Shown: positions 19,382 through 27,343, numbered from the stretch's first letter. The stretch is 64,000 nucleotides of DNA from Pseudomonas sp. JM0905a (GCF_014700075.1 NZ_JACXBU010000005.1:1-64000), one strand, 5' to 3'. The notes: a model not told the origin generated them from the letters alone. Numbers and translations: made by a program.

Positions 19382-20380
19382 ATGCACACGCTAGTCGTCA
19401 TCCCCGGAGACGGCATCGGCCGCGAAGTGGTGCCGGTGGCGGTCGAGGCCCTGGAGAAACTCCTGCCCGACCTGAAAACGGTGCAAGCCGAGGCTGGCTG
19501 GGATTGCTTCCAGCGCACCGGCAGCGCCGTACCCGAAGCGACCTTCCAGGCCCTTCGGGACAGCGGAGCAGGTATATTCGGCGCCGTGTCGTCTCCTACC
19601 AGCCAGCGTGTGCCCGGCTATCGCAGCGCCATCTTGCAACTGCGCCAGGTTCTCCAACTCAACGCGAACCTGCGCCCGGTGCGCAGCTGGCCCTGCATCT
19701 CGCACCGGTCCGGGGTGGACCTGATGATCCTGCGCGAGAACAGCGAAGGCCTCTATAGCGGCCGCGAGCACTGGGAATCCGAAGGCGTGGCCATCGCCGA
19801 GCGGGTCATCAGCCGCGATGCCTGTGAAGCCCTGGCCCGCCGCGCGCTGGAAGTGGCCAAGGCACGCAAGGCCCGGCGCATCACCCTGGTCCACAAGGCC
19901 AACGTCCTCCCCGTGACCTGTGGCCTGTTCCGCGACACCTGCCGCGAAGTACTGGAAGGGGATGGCTGGGCCGCCGAAATCGACGAACGCCTGGTGGACC
20001 TCGCTGCCCTGCAACTGGTGGAGCAGCCCGAGGCTTTCGACCTGATCGTCACCACCAACCTCTTCGGCGACATCCTCTCCGACCTCGCCTGCCACTGGAG
20101 CGGCGGCCTCGGCCTGGCCCCGTCCCTCAACTGGGGCAATGGCATCGCTCTCGCCGAACCCGTCCACGGCAGCGCCCCCGACATCGCCGGCAGCGGCCGC
20201 GCCAACCCCATCGCCGCCATCCTCAGCGCGGCCCTGCTGCTGCGCTACCACTGGCAGAAGCCTGCTCTCGCTAAACGCCTGGAAACCGCTGTGGAAAACT
20301 TCTTGCGGGAAGAAGGCAAGGCCGACTTCGGCTTCGAGACGACTCAGGTAGTCGGGAAGGGCATCCTGGGTGCGCTGTAA
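19382..20380 (+). CDS. Isocitrate/isopropylmalate dehydrogenase family protein
   Basis: A 332-residue NAD(P)-dependent beta-decarboxylating dehydrogenase. N-terminal PGDGIGREVVPVA, the LRENSEGLYSG segment and the catalytic TTNLFGDILSDL region are all present. The substrate-binding helix reads LRQVLQLNANLRPVR, closer to homoisocitrate or 3-isopropylmalate dehydrogenases than to TCA-cycle isocitrate dehydrogenase. It is about 30 residues shorter than typical LeuB (about 360), and leuCD genes are absent here. Substrate unresolved; candidates are 3-isopropylmalate, homoisocitrate or a tartrate-like acid. Confidence 0.8.
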   Translation: MHTLVVIPGDGIGREVVPVAVEALEKLLPDLKTVQAEAGWDCFQRTGSAVPEATFQALRDSGAGIFGAVSSPTSQRVPGYRSAILQLRQVLQLNANLRPVRSWPCISHRSGVDLMILRENSEGLYSGREHWESEGVAIAERVISRDACEALARRALEVAKARKARRITLVHKANVLPVTCGLFRDTCREVLEGDGWAAEIDERLVDLAALQLVEQPEAFDLIVTTNLFGDILSDLACHWSGGLGLAPSLNWGNGIALAEPVHGSAPDIAGSGRANPIAAILSAALLLRYHWQKPALAKRLETAVENFLREEGKADFGFETTQVVGKGILGAL

Positions 20381-20405
20381 CCCCTCTCCGCGTCAAGGAG
20401 AGGGG
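20381..20405 (+). terminator. Hairpin after dehydrogenase gene
   Basis: A perfect 9-base stem CCCCTCTCC / GGAGAGGGG with a 7-base loop starting at the base after the stop codon. No good T-run follows, so it may be a stabilising hairpin more than an intrinsic terminator. Confidence 0.5.
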
Positions 20406-20430
20406 ATAATCCCTGCACAGACTTCGGCTG

Positions 20431-20453
20431 AAAACCCCGCCAACGCGGGGTTT
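20431..20453. terminator. Terminator between dehydrogenase and rsmN-like gene
   Basis: Stem AAACCCCGC / GCGGGGTTT, loop CAAC, flanked by A on the left and T on the right. It lies between convergent genes and ends the minus-strand RsmN-like transcript with a TTTT stretch. Confidence 0.75.
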
Positions 20454-20459
20454 CCACAA

Positions 20460-20687
20460 TCATCCGGAATCAATCTCCGGCGGTCCCAGCAGAGCCTTCT
20501 CCACCAGGACCAACATCCGTTTAGGCGCCCGAACCTCGAGCCGCGCCGAGCCATTCGCAATCGGCCCAACCACGATCTCGATCCCCTCCGCCTTCAACAC
20601 CTCCATCAACACTGATTCGCAGACTCCTTCCAGCACCCTCAGCGTAAGCACGTCACCTTCCCTGCGTTCGCCAACATGAATCTGCAT
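20460..20687 (-). CDS. RsmN/RsmF-like CsrA-family protein
   Basis: A 75-residue protein that aligns without gaps, over about 65 residues, to the RsmN (RsmF) sequence of P. aeruginosa as I remember it. RREG at 8-11, TL at 15-16, the helix inserted between beta strands (about 22-34), GI at 35-36, AR at 48-49 and AP at 54-55 all match; about 19 identities. The arginine that is essential for RNA binding in RsmN (Arg62, equivalent to CsrA Arg44) is Val here. I chose the ATG at 20687, with GAGG 8 bases upstream, over the longer frame from 20726. Expected role: post-transcriptional regulation, possibly altered. Confidence 0.7.
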   Translation of the reverse strand: MQIHVGERREGDVLTLRVLEGVCESVLMEVLKAEGIEIVVGPIANGSARLEVRAPKRMLVLVEKALLGPPEIDSG

Positions 20688-20817
20688 GTGGATTGCCTCG
20701 CATGGATGACCGGGGAAGGGGACCACGGAGCGGAAAGGTGTGCTACGGGAGAAGGTGGAGTTCAGCAGTTTCGTACGGAGGGTTCGGACTTTCGATAGAG
20801 CGGTCTACATCTCCCAC

Positions 20818-21075
20818 TCAGGGAATAGCGATCTGCAAACTGCCCATGCTGAGCTTGAGGAAGATAAACCAGCCAATAGTGCTCACGATGCCAAGCACGG
20901 TGTAACCGACGATGATACCCAGAGCGATCTGCTTCCAGAGACCCGCGTAGTTTCTGGTGGGGGCCACGCGGTGAGGCGGAGTCTCTCGTTCTGCTCGAAT
21001 GCTTTCGAAGTCGTCTTTCACTTTCTCATCTGTCCGTATGGGCGAATTGTGAGGCTCAGGAACCGGTGCATGCAT
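20818..21075 (-). CDS. Small single-pass membrane protein, unknown
   Basis: An 85-residue protein with a polar N-terminal half (many Pro, Arg, Glu) and one clear transmembrane stretch near residues 51-75 (LGIIVGYTVLGIVSTIGWFIF). The ribosome site is weak. I recognise no family. It lies between the RsmN-like gene and an integrase remnant, in DNA with lower GC than its surroundings, which fits acquired DNA. Confidence 0.5.
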   Translation of the reverse strand: MHAPVPEPHNSPIRTDEKVKDDFESIRAERETPPHRVAPTRNYAGLWKQIALGIIVGYTVLGIVSTIGWFIFLKLSMGSLQIAIP

Positions 21076-21305
21076 TACTGGTTGATATTACCTGCGCCAC
21101 TGTATGAAGCACGGTCCGACCGGCAAAGGTCGAAGTTTCGATTCCAGTTCAGCCGCAATTCTTCCTGAAGTCAGCCAGCGGGAATAGTGATGATAGGCGA
21201 CTGCCAGCATGCGATTTACTTCATCGTCCTGGGCCGCAGCGGATCCTTGCCCAATCGTCGATGACCATGACGAAGCATTGCGCGAGTTGCCAGTCACTAC
21301 ATGAT

Positions 21306-21473
21306 GGGGGAGTGGACATCCTCAGCCCGCATCGGATCCTCGGGCACTCGTCGATCGCCATGACCATGCGCTACGCGCACCTGTCGCCGGATCACTTGGA
21401 GTCGGCACTGAGGCTGTCGCCTCTCGAGCAGAGTCGCCATTCGGTGGTGGCACTACGCGGAAGCGTGGGTTAG
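21306..21473 (+). pseudogene. Tyrosine recombinase (integrase) C-terminal remnant
   Basis: The frame reads GVDILSPHRILGHSSIAMTM followed by RYAHLSPDHLESAL, which is the C-terminal part of phage-type tyrosine integrases: the HR-LGH motif and the catalytic tyrosine in the MRYAHLSP segment. The N-terminal domain and the upstream catalytic Arg are missing; 21076-21305 holds only non-coding sequence. A relic of a mobile element. Confidence 0.8.
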
Positions 21474-21485
21474 CATTGTTTAACG

Positions 21486-21497
21486 CTTAACGTTAAG
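21486..21497. promoter_or_regulatory. Putative HigA operator
   Basis: A perfect 12-base palindrome CTTAACGTTAAG inside a longer TTAACG repeat, 10 bases upstream of the higB start. HigBA operons are usually autorepressed by HigA binding such a palindrome; assignment by position only. Confidence 0.55.
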
Positions 21498-21506
21498 GAT
21501 TAAAGC

Positions 21507-21785
21507 GTGATTTTGAGCTTTCGATGTCAGGAAACTCGAACTCTGTTTGAAACGGGCGATTCGCGGCGCTGGAGAAACATCCTGAACGTCGCTACTCGAA
21601 AGCTGGTGATGCTCAACGCGGCCACTGAGCTTCGAGACTTGCGGTCCCCACCAGGCAATCGGTTGGAGCAGTTGGCTGGGAACAGGGTTGGGCAGTACAG
21701 CATCAGGATCAACGATCAGTGGCGTATTTGCTTCGAGTGGACCGAGGCAGGCCCCGCAAACGTTGAGATAGTTGATTACCACTGA
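21507..21785 (+). CDS. higB: HigB toxin (RelE superfamily)
   Basis: A 92-residue protein with the HigB/RelE layout: helix with RNILNVATRKLVMLNAA, then RDLRSPPGNRLEQLAGNRVG, then QYSIRINDQWRICFEW and a terminal VEIVDYH. HigB toxins cleave mRNA on the ribosome. The antitoxin gene follows 12 bases downstream, with toxin first, the usual order for higBA. Confidence 0.92.
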   Translation: MILSFRCQETRTLFETGDSRRWRNILNVATRKLVMLNAATELRDLRSPPGNRLEQLAGNRVGQYSIRINDQWRICFEWTEAGPANVEIVDYH

Positions 21786-21797
21786 GGAGGAGGCACC

Positions 21798-22103
21798 ATG
21801 ACAATCAATGGCATGCGGCCCATTCATCCTGGAGAGATTCTGCGGGAAGAGTTCCTGGAGCCGCTGGACATCACACCGGCTGCACTCGCTCGTGCGCTGC
21901 ACGTGTCCGCGCCAACCGTGAACGACATCGTGCGTGAGCGTCGTGGGATCACTGCTGATATGGCTCTGCGACTGGGCCGCTACTTCGATACGTCCGCGCA
22001 GTTCTGGATGAACCTGCAGACTGAGTACGCCTTGGCGACTACTTACGCGGTGGCCGGCGAAGAGATAGAGCATGAAATTGAACCGCTACGTGCGGTTGGA
22101 TAG
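21798..22103 (+). CDS. higA: HigA antitoxin (HTH, XRE family)
   Basis: A 101-residue helix-turn-helix protein. The N-terminal RPIHPGEILREEFLEPLDIT is the HigA hallmark, and the HTH is at about 25-60 (ALARALHVSAPTVNDIVRER). It neutralises HigB and probably represses the operon through the palindrome at 21486. GAGGAGG precedes the ATG. Confidence 0.94.
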   Translation: MTINGMRPIHPGEILREEFLEPLDITPAALARALHVSAPTVNDIVRERRGITADMALRLGRYFDTSAQFWMNLQTEYALATTYAVAGEEIEHEIEPLRAVG

Positions 22104-22201
22104 TGACTCAACGTCTGTTTTGGAAAGTCGCTAGGTGTGCCTGCATCGTAACGTTCAGGCTGGATCAGAGCGGCAGCACAGTGCGAGAAAGGAGGCTCAG
22201 G

Positions 22202-22399
22202 TTGGAAGGAAAGGATGTCGTCGAGTTTTTGTTGGTCGTTGTTCCTGGATTGGCCTTTGCGATGTACGCCTGCAGAACCTATTGGACGGCATCTGGGAGA
22301 AGGGTAGTCAGGGCGTACGTTTGGGCTGAAAACTGCCTGTTTATCATTTCTGGTTTGATGCTGATCCCGTTGGTTTACAGCATCGTGTGGGGAAAGTAG
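22202..22399 (+). CDS. Small two-pass membrane protein, TTG start
   Basis: A 65-residue protein with two hydrophobic segments (about 7-22 and 41-60) joined by a basic loop with two Arg. The frame is open from 22103, but a very strong AAAGGAGG at 22189 lies 7 bases before a TTG codon at 22202, which I take as the start; translation from 22103 would add a poorly conserved 33-residue extension. No family recognised. It follows higBA and may be a cargo gene of the accessory patch. Confidence 0.55.
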   Translation: MEGKDVVEFLLVVVPGLAFAMYACRTYWTASGRRVVRAYVWAENCLFIISGLMLIPLVYSIVWGK

Positions 22400-22473
22400 T
22401 CCCCCCTCCGTTTGGCCGACGATTTGCCTTATCGCGACGGTTGTCAGTGGTGTCGAAAGCTCGCTGCGCTGTA

Positions 22474-22490
22474 TGCTATCAGTGATTGCA
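22474..22490. promoter_or_regulatory. Putative FitA operator
   Basis: TGCTATCA-G-TGATTGCA, an inverted repeat with one mismatch in 8, placed 21 bases before the fitA start. The half site TGCTATCA is the one I remember for gonococcal FitA. Assignment by position and this similarity. Confidence 0.5.
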
Positions 22491-22511
22491 ATGATTTCAC
22501 TGGAGGTGGCC

Positions 22512-22757
22512 ATGGCCAGCATCACAATTCGGAACCTGGACGACGATCTCAAAGCTCGGCTTCGCGTCGTTGCCGCCAGTCATGGCCGGTCGATGGAGGA
22601 AGAGGTGAGGGTGATCCTTGCTGAAGCGCTTTCGAGGCAGGACAAACCAAGCGGAATGGGCTCCCGGATTCATAGCCGCTTTGCGGCAGTGGGTGGCGCT
22701 GATATTGAATTACCCGCCCGCAAGACCAAGGCTCGTGCAGCGGACTTTGATGAATGA
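22512..22757 (+). CDS. fitA: FitA-type antitoxin (ribbon-helix-helix)
   Basis: An 81-residue protein with an N-terminal ribbon-helix-helix (MASITIRNLDDDLKARLRV, then the helix of HGRSMEEEVRVILAEAL), typical of FitA/VapB antitoxins. I chose the ATG at 22512, with GGAGGT 4 bases upstream, over the longer frame. It overlaps the toxin start by 4 bases. It binds FitB through its C-terminal tail and the operator through the RHH. Confidence 0.9.
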   Translation: MASITIRNLDDDLKARLRVVAASHGRSMEEEVRVILAEALSRQDKPSGMGSRIHSRFAAVGGADIELPARKTKARAADFDE

Positions 22758-23173
22758 TCCTGCTCGATACCAATGTGCTGTCCGAACTGATGCGTGCGAA
22801 GCCTGACCCGAATGTCATCGCTTGGGTGGACGCTCAGAGAAGCAGCGACCTGGTCATCTCTTCCATCACCGTTGCAGAGATCCTGTACGGCATCGCGAGG
22901 ATGCCCGATGGTAAGCGTAAGGACTCGCTGTACGTACTCGCTTCTGCCATGTTCGAAGAGGACTTTGCAGGCAGCATCCTGGCCTTCGATGCCGACGCGG
23001 CTGTGCACTACGCAGACCTGGTCGCGGCCAGCGAGGGGAGGGGGAAAATAGCCGACATGGCAGATGGGCAGATCGCCGCGATTGCCCGGCTTCATGGTGC
23101 GAGGATCGCTACTCGAAACGTCCGTCACTTCGAAGCGTTTGGCATTCCGTTGGTTAATCCTTGGAGCGAGTAG
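22754..23173 (+). CDS. fitB: FitB/VapC-type PIN-domain toxin
   Basis: A 139-residue PIN-domain ribonuclease. Acidic residues of the active site are seen as Asp5 (ILLDTNVLSEL), Glu at about 43 (TVAEILYG), Asp at about 103 (IADMADGQIAA) and a further Asp near the C-terminus. Length and the LDTNVLSELMRAKPDP start match FitB. It overlaps fitA by 4 bases (ATGA). Confidence 0.92.
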   Translation: MILLDTNVLSELMRAKPDPNVIAWVDAQRSSDLVISSITVAEILYGIARMPDGKRKDSLYVLASAMFEEDFAGSILAFDADAAVHYADLVAASEGRGKIADMADGQIAAIARLHGARIATRNVRHFEAFGIPLVNPWSE

Positions 23174-23275
23174 GGAACCGCTGAGGATGAGTGGCTTGCT
23201 GCATGCACGCGATCGACCTCACTATCGGCACCAGGCCAACCAGTTCACGCCCACACGGAAGTTTAAAGCCCCCAT

Positions 23276-23566
23276 ATGAAAAAGCTCATCCTCCTACTCG
23301 CTGCCGGTTTCGCTGCATGGCAGTTCTACTTCAAGCACCAGGATCGCCAGACAGTCACTAATTACGATAGTGATTCCGCACCTTCTGGCTTTGCCGCCCA
23401 GCCGTCTGCGCCCGCGCTTGCTCGTACCTATTCGTGTGATGGGCGGACCTACTGCTCGCAGATGAGCTCATGCGAAGAGGCGACTTACTTCCTGCAGCAT
23501 TGCCCTGGAGTGAAGATGGACGGGAACAACGATGGTGTGCCGTGTGAGCAGCAGTGGTGCAACTGA
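23276..23566 (+). CDS. Excalibur-domain calcium-binding-like protein
   Basis: A 96-residue exported protein: an N-terminal hydrophobic stretch (MKKLILLLAAGFAAWQFYF) acts as signal or anchor, a polar linker follows, and the C-terminal excalibur domain has CSQMSSCEEATYFLQHC with the Ca-binding DGNNDGVPCE loop. Six Cys are present in the C-terminal half. Usually associated with nuclease or surface proteins; alone here. The start has only a weak ribosome site. Confidence 0.8.
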   Translation: MKKLILLLAAGFAAWQFYFKHQDRQTVTNYDSDSAPSGFAAQPSAPALARTYSCDGRTYCSQMSSCEEATYFLQHCPGVKMDGNNDGVPCEQQWCN

Positions 23567-23584
23567 GGGGGGATGTAGACAGGG

Positions 23585-23605
23585 TGTAGTCACTTTGTAG
23601 TCACT
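23585..23605. repeat. Direct repeat near tRNA-Met
   Basis: TGTAGTCACT occurs twice, one base apart (23585 and 23596), 49 bases beyond the 3' end of the tRNA-Met gene. Such repeats are seen at junctions of integrated elements. Confidence 0.5.
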
Positions 23606-23617
23606 AACCCAGAAAGC

Positions 23618-23647
23618 ACAAAGGGCTAGCTTTCGCTAACCCTTTGT
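23618..23647. terminator. tRNA-Met terminator
   Basis: Stem ACAAAGGGCTAGC / GCTAACCCTTTGT with one mismatch and loop TTTC, just downstream of the minus-strand tRNA-Met 3' end. Confidence 0.75.
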
Positions 23648-23653
23648 TTTGTA

Positions 23654-23730
23654 TGGTGGCTACACCGGGACTTGAACCTGGGACATCAGCATTATGAATG
23701 CTGCGCTCTAACCGACTGAGCTATGTAGCC
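23654..23730 (-). tRNA. tRNA-Met (CAT), elongator type
   Basis: The minus strand reads GGCTACATAGCTCAGTCGGT, then an anticodon stem GCAGCA / TGCTG with loop TTCATAA (anticodon CAT), a GGTTCAAGTCC T-arm, and a 3' end GTAGCCACCA. The acceptor stem GGCTACA / TGTAGCC pairs fully. The G1-C72 pair argues for elongator rather than initiator tRNA. CCA is encoded. The accessory patch begins just beyond its 3' end. Confidence 0.95.
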
Positions 23731-23741
23731 GAGTGGCGCGC

Positions 23742-23770
23742 ATTTTCCGTATCTCTCAGGGGGCTGTCAA
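23742..23770 (-). promoter_or_regulatory. Promoter of tRNA-Met
   Basis: On the minus strand, TTGACA (-35, 23770-23765), a 17-base spacer and GAAAAT (-10, 23747-23742) precede the tRNA 5' end by about 12 bases. The -35 box is perfect and the -10 box weak. Confidence 0.6.
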
Positions 23771-23909
23771 CCCTTTTTCTTAGATAATTTTGTGATCTTT
23801 CAATTGTTTAGGTGGTGGATGGGTTTTCAGGAGGGCGCGGTGACGTTCGGCGGGGCAGGGGAGAGGCACGCGGAGGGCTTCGCTTCGTGCTTCGCGATCA
23901 CGCAGAAGC

Positions 23910-23937
23910 AAAAAGCCCCGGAGTTCCGGGGCTTTTT
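23910..23937 (-). terminator. Terminator of ychF
   Basis: Stem AAAAGCCCCGG / CCGGGGCTTTT, loop AGTT, with a minus-strand T-run, directly after the ychF stop. Confidence 0.88.
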
Positions 23938-23942
23938 GTGGA

Positions 23943-25043
23943 TCAGACGTTGAAGCGGAAGTGCATCACGTCGCCGTCCTTGACGATGTATTCCTTGCCT
24001 TCCAGGCGCCATTTGCCGGCTTCCTTCGCACCGTTTTCACCCTTGAACTGGATGAAGTCGTCGTAGGCGACCACTTCGGCGCGGATGAAGCCTTTTTCGA
24101 AGTCGGTGTGGATAACGGCGGCTGCCTGCGGGGCGGTGGCGCCGACGCGGACGGTCCAGGCGCGGACTTCCTTCACGCCTGCGGTGAAATAGGTCTGCAG
24201 GTTGAGCAGGTCGTAACCGGCGCGGATCACGCGGTTCAGGCCGGGCTCTTCGAGGCCGAGGGCTTCGAGGAACATGTCCTTCTCTTCGCCGTCATCGAGC
24301 TCGGCGATTTCGGCTTCGATCTTGTTGCACACCGGAACCACGATGGCGCCTTCTTCTTCGGCGATGGCTTTAACCACGTCCAGGTGCGGGTTGTTCTCGA
24401 AACCGTCTTCGGCAACGTTGGCGATGTACATCACCGGCTTGCTGGTGAGCAGGTGGAAGCCGCGAACCAGGCGCTTTTCGTCGTCACCCAGATTTTTCAG
24501 CAGGGAGCGCGCCGGCTTGCCTTCGCTGAAATGGGGGATGAGTTTTTCCAGCAGGGCCTTCTGGGCCAGGGCGTCCTTGTCGCCGCCCTTGGCGTTGCGG
24601 GCGACTTTCTGCAGTTGCTTCTCGCAGCTATCGAGGTCGGCGAAGATCAGTTCGAGGTCGATGATCTCGATGTCGCGCTTGGGGTCGACGCTGTTGGAAA
24701 CGTGGATGACGTTCTCGTCTTCGAAGCAGCGCACCACGTGGGCGATGGCGTCGGTTTCGCGGATGTTGGCGAGGAATTTGTTGCCCAGGCCTTCACCTTT
24801 CGACGCGCCCGCTACCAGGCCGGCGATGTCGACGAACTCCATGGTGGTGGGGATCACGCGCTCGGGCTTGACGATCTCGGCCAGCGCATTGAGGCGCATG
24901 TCGGGCATCGGCACGATGCCGCTGTTCGGCTCGATGGTGCAGAAGGGGAAGTTCTCCGCTGCGATGCCGGACTTGGTCAGGGCGTTGAACAGGGTGGACT
25001 TGCCGACGTTGGGCAGGCCGACGATGCCGCAATTGAATCCCAT
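23943..25043 (-). CDS. ychF: Ribosome-binding ATPase YchF
   Basis: A 366-residue OBG-like ATPase. The P-loop [14 protein letters not shown] is at 8-21, the G3-like [16 protein letters not shown] segment at about 74-89, and a C-terminal TGS domain ends in HFRFNV. YchF binds ribosomes and hydrolyses ATP, acting in stress responses and translation. Length matches E. coli (363). The pth gene ends 26 bases upstream of its start, so pth and ychF are probably cotranscribed, as in many proteobacteria. Confidence 0.97.
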   Translation of the reverse strand: MGFNCGIVGLPNVGKSTLFNALTKSGIAAENFPFCTIEPNSGIVPMPDMRLNALAEIVKPERVIPTTMEFVDIAGLVAGASKGEGLGNKFLANIRETDAIAHVVRCFEDENVIHVSNSVDPKRDIEIIDLELIFADLDSCEKQLQKVARNAKGGDKDALAQKALLEKLIPHFSEGKPARSLLKNLGDDEKRLVRGFHLLTSKPVMYIANVAEDGFENNPHLDVVKAIAEEEGAIVVPVCNKIEAEIAELDDGEEKDMFLEALGLEEPGLNRVIRAGYDLLNLQTYFTAGVKEVRAWTVRVGATAPQAAAVIHTDFEKGFIRAEVVAYDDFIQFKGENGAKEAGKWRLEGKEYIVKDGDVMHFRFNV

Positions 25044-25069
25044 GGTATGTGCCTCTGCGCGGAGTGGGT

Positions 25070-25654
25070 TCAGGCCTTGCGACTGTGCAGTTTCTGCATG
25101 GCGCGGGTGAGGTCACCGGCGAGCAGTTCTGGCATCACGTCGAGGGCGAAATCGATGCTGGTGTCGAGCAGTTCCTGTTCGCTACGCGGGGCGCGGCTGA
25201 GTACGAAACCGGATACCAGGCTGCTGTGCCCCGGATGGCCGATGCCAAGCCGCAGGCGATGGAACGAATTCTGGTTGCCGAGCTGGGCGATAATGTCGCG
25301 CAACCCGTTATGGCCGCCGTGGCCGCCGCCGGTCTTGAGCTTGGCGACGCCGGGGGGCATGTCGAGTTCGTCGTGGGCCACGAGGATGGCTTCGGGCGGA
25401 ATGCGGAAGAACCCAGCCAGTGCCGCTACGGACTGACCGCTGCGGTTCATGTAGGTGGTGGGGATCAGCAGACGAACGTCCCGACCTTGGTGGGAGAATT
25501 TTCCGACCAGGCCGAAGTATTTCTTGTCGAGGTTCAGGTTGACCCGTTCGCGGTCGGCCAGGCGCTCAACGAAAAGGGCCCCTGCGTTATGCCGGGTCTG
25601 GTCGTATTCGGGGCCGGGATTACCCAGGCCGACGATCAGTTGAATGGCAGTCAC
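25070..25654 (-). CDS. pth: Peptidyl-tRNA hydrolase
   Basis: A 194-residue enzyme releasing peptides from drop-off peptidyl-tRNA. It has [17 protein letters not shown] (catalytic His at about residue 24), the [10 protein letters not shown] motif and HDELDMPPG, followed by [13 protein letters not shown], all hallmarks of Pth. It lies between rplY and ychF, its standard position. Confidence 0.97.
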   Translation of the reverse strand: MTAIQLIVGLGNPGPEYDQTRHNAGALFVERLADRERVNLNLDKKYFGLVGKFSHQGRDVRLLIPTTYMNRSGQSVAALAGFFRIPPEAILVAHDELDMPPGVAKLKTGGGHGGHNGLRDIIAQLGNQNSFHRLRLGIGHPGHSSLVSGFVLSRAPRSEQELLDTSIDFALDVMPELLAGDLTRAMQKLHSRKA

Positions 25655-25692
25655 TACAGGGGCCCTTTATCAGGCTGATACAGAGTAAGAAA

Positions 25693-26295
25693 TTACTCGG
25701 CTTCGCCTTCTTCCTTCACCACGCGGGAAGCATGGATGTTGGCAACTGCCAGGTCGTTGCCGTGGGCCAGGGCCACCAGCTCGACGCCTTTCGGCAGGTT
25801 CAGGTCGGACAGGTGAACGATCTGACCTACTTCGACCTTGGCCAGGTCGACTTCGATGAACTCCGGCAGGTCTTTCGGCAGGCAGGAGACTTCGACTTCA
25901 GCGATGGTGTGGGAAACTTCGCCGCCACCTTGCTTCACGCCAACGGAGGTAGCTTCGTTGATGAAGTGCAGGGGTACGTGGGCGGTCAGTTTCTGGCCGG
26001 CAACCACGCGCTGGAAGTCAGCGTGCAGTACAAAGCCTTTGGCCGGGTGACGCTGCAGGGCCTTGATCAGAACGGTTTCGGTAGCACCGGAAACGTTCAG
26101 GGCGATCACGTGGCTGAAGGCAGCTTCGTTTTCCAGCAGCTTGGCCAGGTCTTTGGCCAGCAGGCTTACGGATACCGGGGCTTTCTCGCCGCCGTATACA
26201 ACAGCGGGAACCAGGTTGGCATTACGACGCAGGCGGCGGCTCGCACCTTTCCCCAGGTCGGAACGCGCTTCGGCATTCAGGGCGAAATCAGTCAT
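25693..26295 (-). CDS. rplY: 50S ribosomal protein L25 (CTC form)
   Basis: A 200-residue long form of L25 with the N-terminal 5S-rRNA-binding domain ([19 protein letters not shown]) and a C-terminal TL5/CTC domain (about 95-190). It binds 5S rRNA in the 50S subunit. I chose the ATG at 26295, preceded by GGAGAA, over the open frame that extends to 26463. It follows prs after a terminator hairpin, and pth comes next. Confidence 0.95.
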   Translation of the reverse strand: MTDFALNAEARSDLGKGASRRLRRNANLVPAVVYGGEKAPVSVSLLAKDLAKLLENEAAFSHVIALNVSGATETVLIKALQRHPAKGFVLHADFQRVVAGQKLTAHVPLHFINEATSVGVKQGGGEVSHTIAEVEVSCLPKDLPEFIEVDLAKVEVGQIVHLSDLNLPKGVELVALAHGNDLAVANIHASRVVKEEGEAE

Positions 26296-26358
26296 TACAG
26301 TTCTCCAAAATAACCAAAACGCCCGTAATGCTTGCGACCAGCATCCGGGCGGTTGGGC

Positions 26359-26381
26359 AAAAAGCCCCGCCTGAGCGGGGC
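26359..26381 (-). terminator. Terminator between prs and rplY
   Basis: Stem GCCCCGC / GCGGGGC with loop CTGA and a TTTTT run on the minus strand, between the prs stop and the rplY start. Confidence 0.8.
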
Positions 26382-26401
26382 GCGTTTCGTCAGGGATGTT
26401 C

Positions 26402-27343
26402 TTAACGGAACATCGCGCTGATCGATTCCTCATTACTGATGCGGCGGACCGCTTCAGCCACAACCGGCGCGATATCCAGCTGACGGATACGCGAGCAGGC
26501 CTGTGCCGCGGCGGACAGGGGGATGGTGTTGGTCACCACCAGTTCGTCCAGCACGGAGTTTTCGATGTTCTCGATGGCACGGCCGGACAGCACCGGGTGG
26601 GTGCAGTAGGCGTAGACCTTGGCGGCGCCGTGGTCCTTCAGGGCCTTGGCCGCGTGGCCCAGGGTGCCAGCGGTGTCGACCATGTCGTCGACCAGCACGC
26701 AGGTGCGGCCTTCGACATCGCCGATGATGTGCATGACTTCGGACTGGTTGGCCTTCGGACGACGCTTGTCGATGATGGCAAGGTCAACGCCGAGGGACTT
26801 GGCCACGGCACGGGCGCGAACCACGCCGCCGATGTCCGGGGAAACGATCATCAGGTTTTCGAAGCGCTGGTCTTCGATGTCGTCGACCAGGACCGGGGAA
26901 CCGTAGATGTTGTCCACCGGAATGTCGAAGAAGCCCTGGATCTGGTCGGCGTGCAGGTCGACGGTGAGTACACGGTCGATGCCGACGACGGTCAGCATGT
27001 CAGCCACTACCTTGGCGCTGATGGCCACGCGGGCGGAACGCGGGCGGCGGTCCTGGCGGGCATAGCCGAAGTAGGGGATGACCGCAGTGATGCGGGAGGC
27101 CGAGGAACGGCGGAAGGCGTCAGCCATCACCACCAGTTCCATCAGGTTATCGTTGGTCGGTGCGCAAGTCGGCTGGATCAGGAAGACGTCCTTGCCGCGG
27201 ACGTTTTCGTTGATTTCAGCACTGATTTCGCCGTCGGAGAATTTGCCTACGGAGGCATCACCGAGGGGAATATGCAGTTGACGTACGACGCGACGCGCCA
27301 GATCGGGGTTGGCATTCCCCGTGAAGACCATCATCTTGGACAC
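26402..27343 (-). CDS. prs: Ribose-phosphate pyrophosphokinase
   Basis: A 313-residue PRPP synthase making 5-phosphoribosyl 1-diphosphate from ribose 5-phosphate and ATP. The [11 protein letters not shown] flexible-loop region, the PRPP-binding [13 protein letters not shown] at about 214-226 and the N-terminal [14 protein letters not shown] start are clear. It feeds purine, pyrimidine, histidine, tryptophan and NAD pathways. Two tRNA-Gln genes lie directly upstream; this order is conserved in Pseudomonas. Confidence 0.97.
   Translation of the reverse strand: MSKMMVFTGNANPDLARRVVRQLHIPLGDASVGKFSDGEISAEINENVRGKDVFLIQPTCAPTNDNLMELVVMADAFRRSSASRITAVIPYFGYARQDRRPRSARVAISAKVVADMLTVVGIDRVLTVDLHADQIQGFFDIPVDNIYGSPVLVDDIEDQRFENLMIVSPDIGGVVRARAVAKSLGVDLAIIDKRRPKANQSEVMHIIGDVEGRTCVLVDDMVDTAGTLGHAAKALKDHGAAKVYAYCTHPVLSGRAIENIENSVLDELVVTNTIPLSAAAQACSRIRQLDIAPVVAEAVRRISNEESISAMFR

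Noticed and set aside
20818-21075. Third component of a toxin-antitoxin system
   Set aside because: The small membrane protein lies on the opposite strand with no antitoxin or RNA partner visible, so it is listed only as unknown.
20381-23650. CRISPR array or phage remnant larger than an integrase fragment
   Set aside because: No regularly spaced repeats and no other phage genes were seen; only the integrase C-terminus is phage-like.
23654-23730. tRNA-Met as initiator
   Set aside because: The acceptor stem starts with a paired G1-C72, whereas initiator tRNAs have an unpaired 1-72 position.
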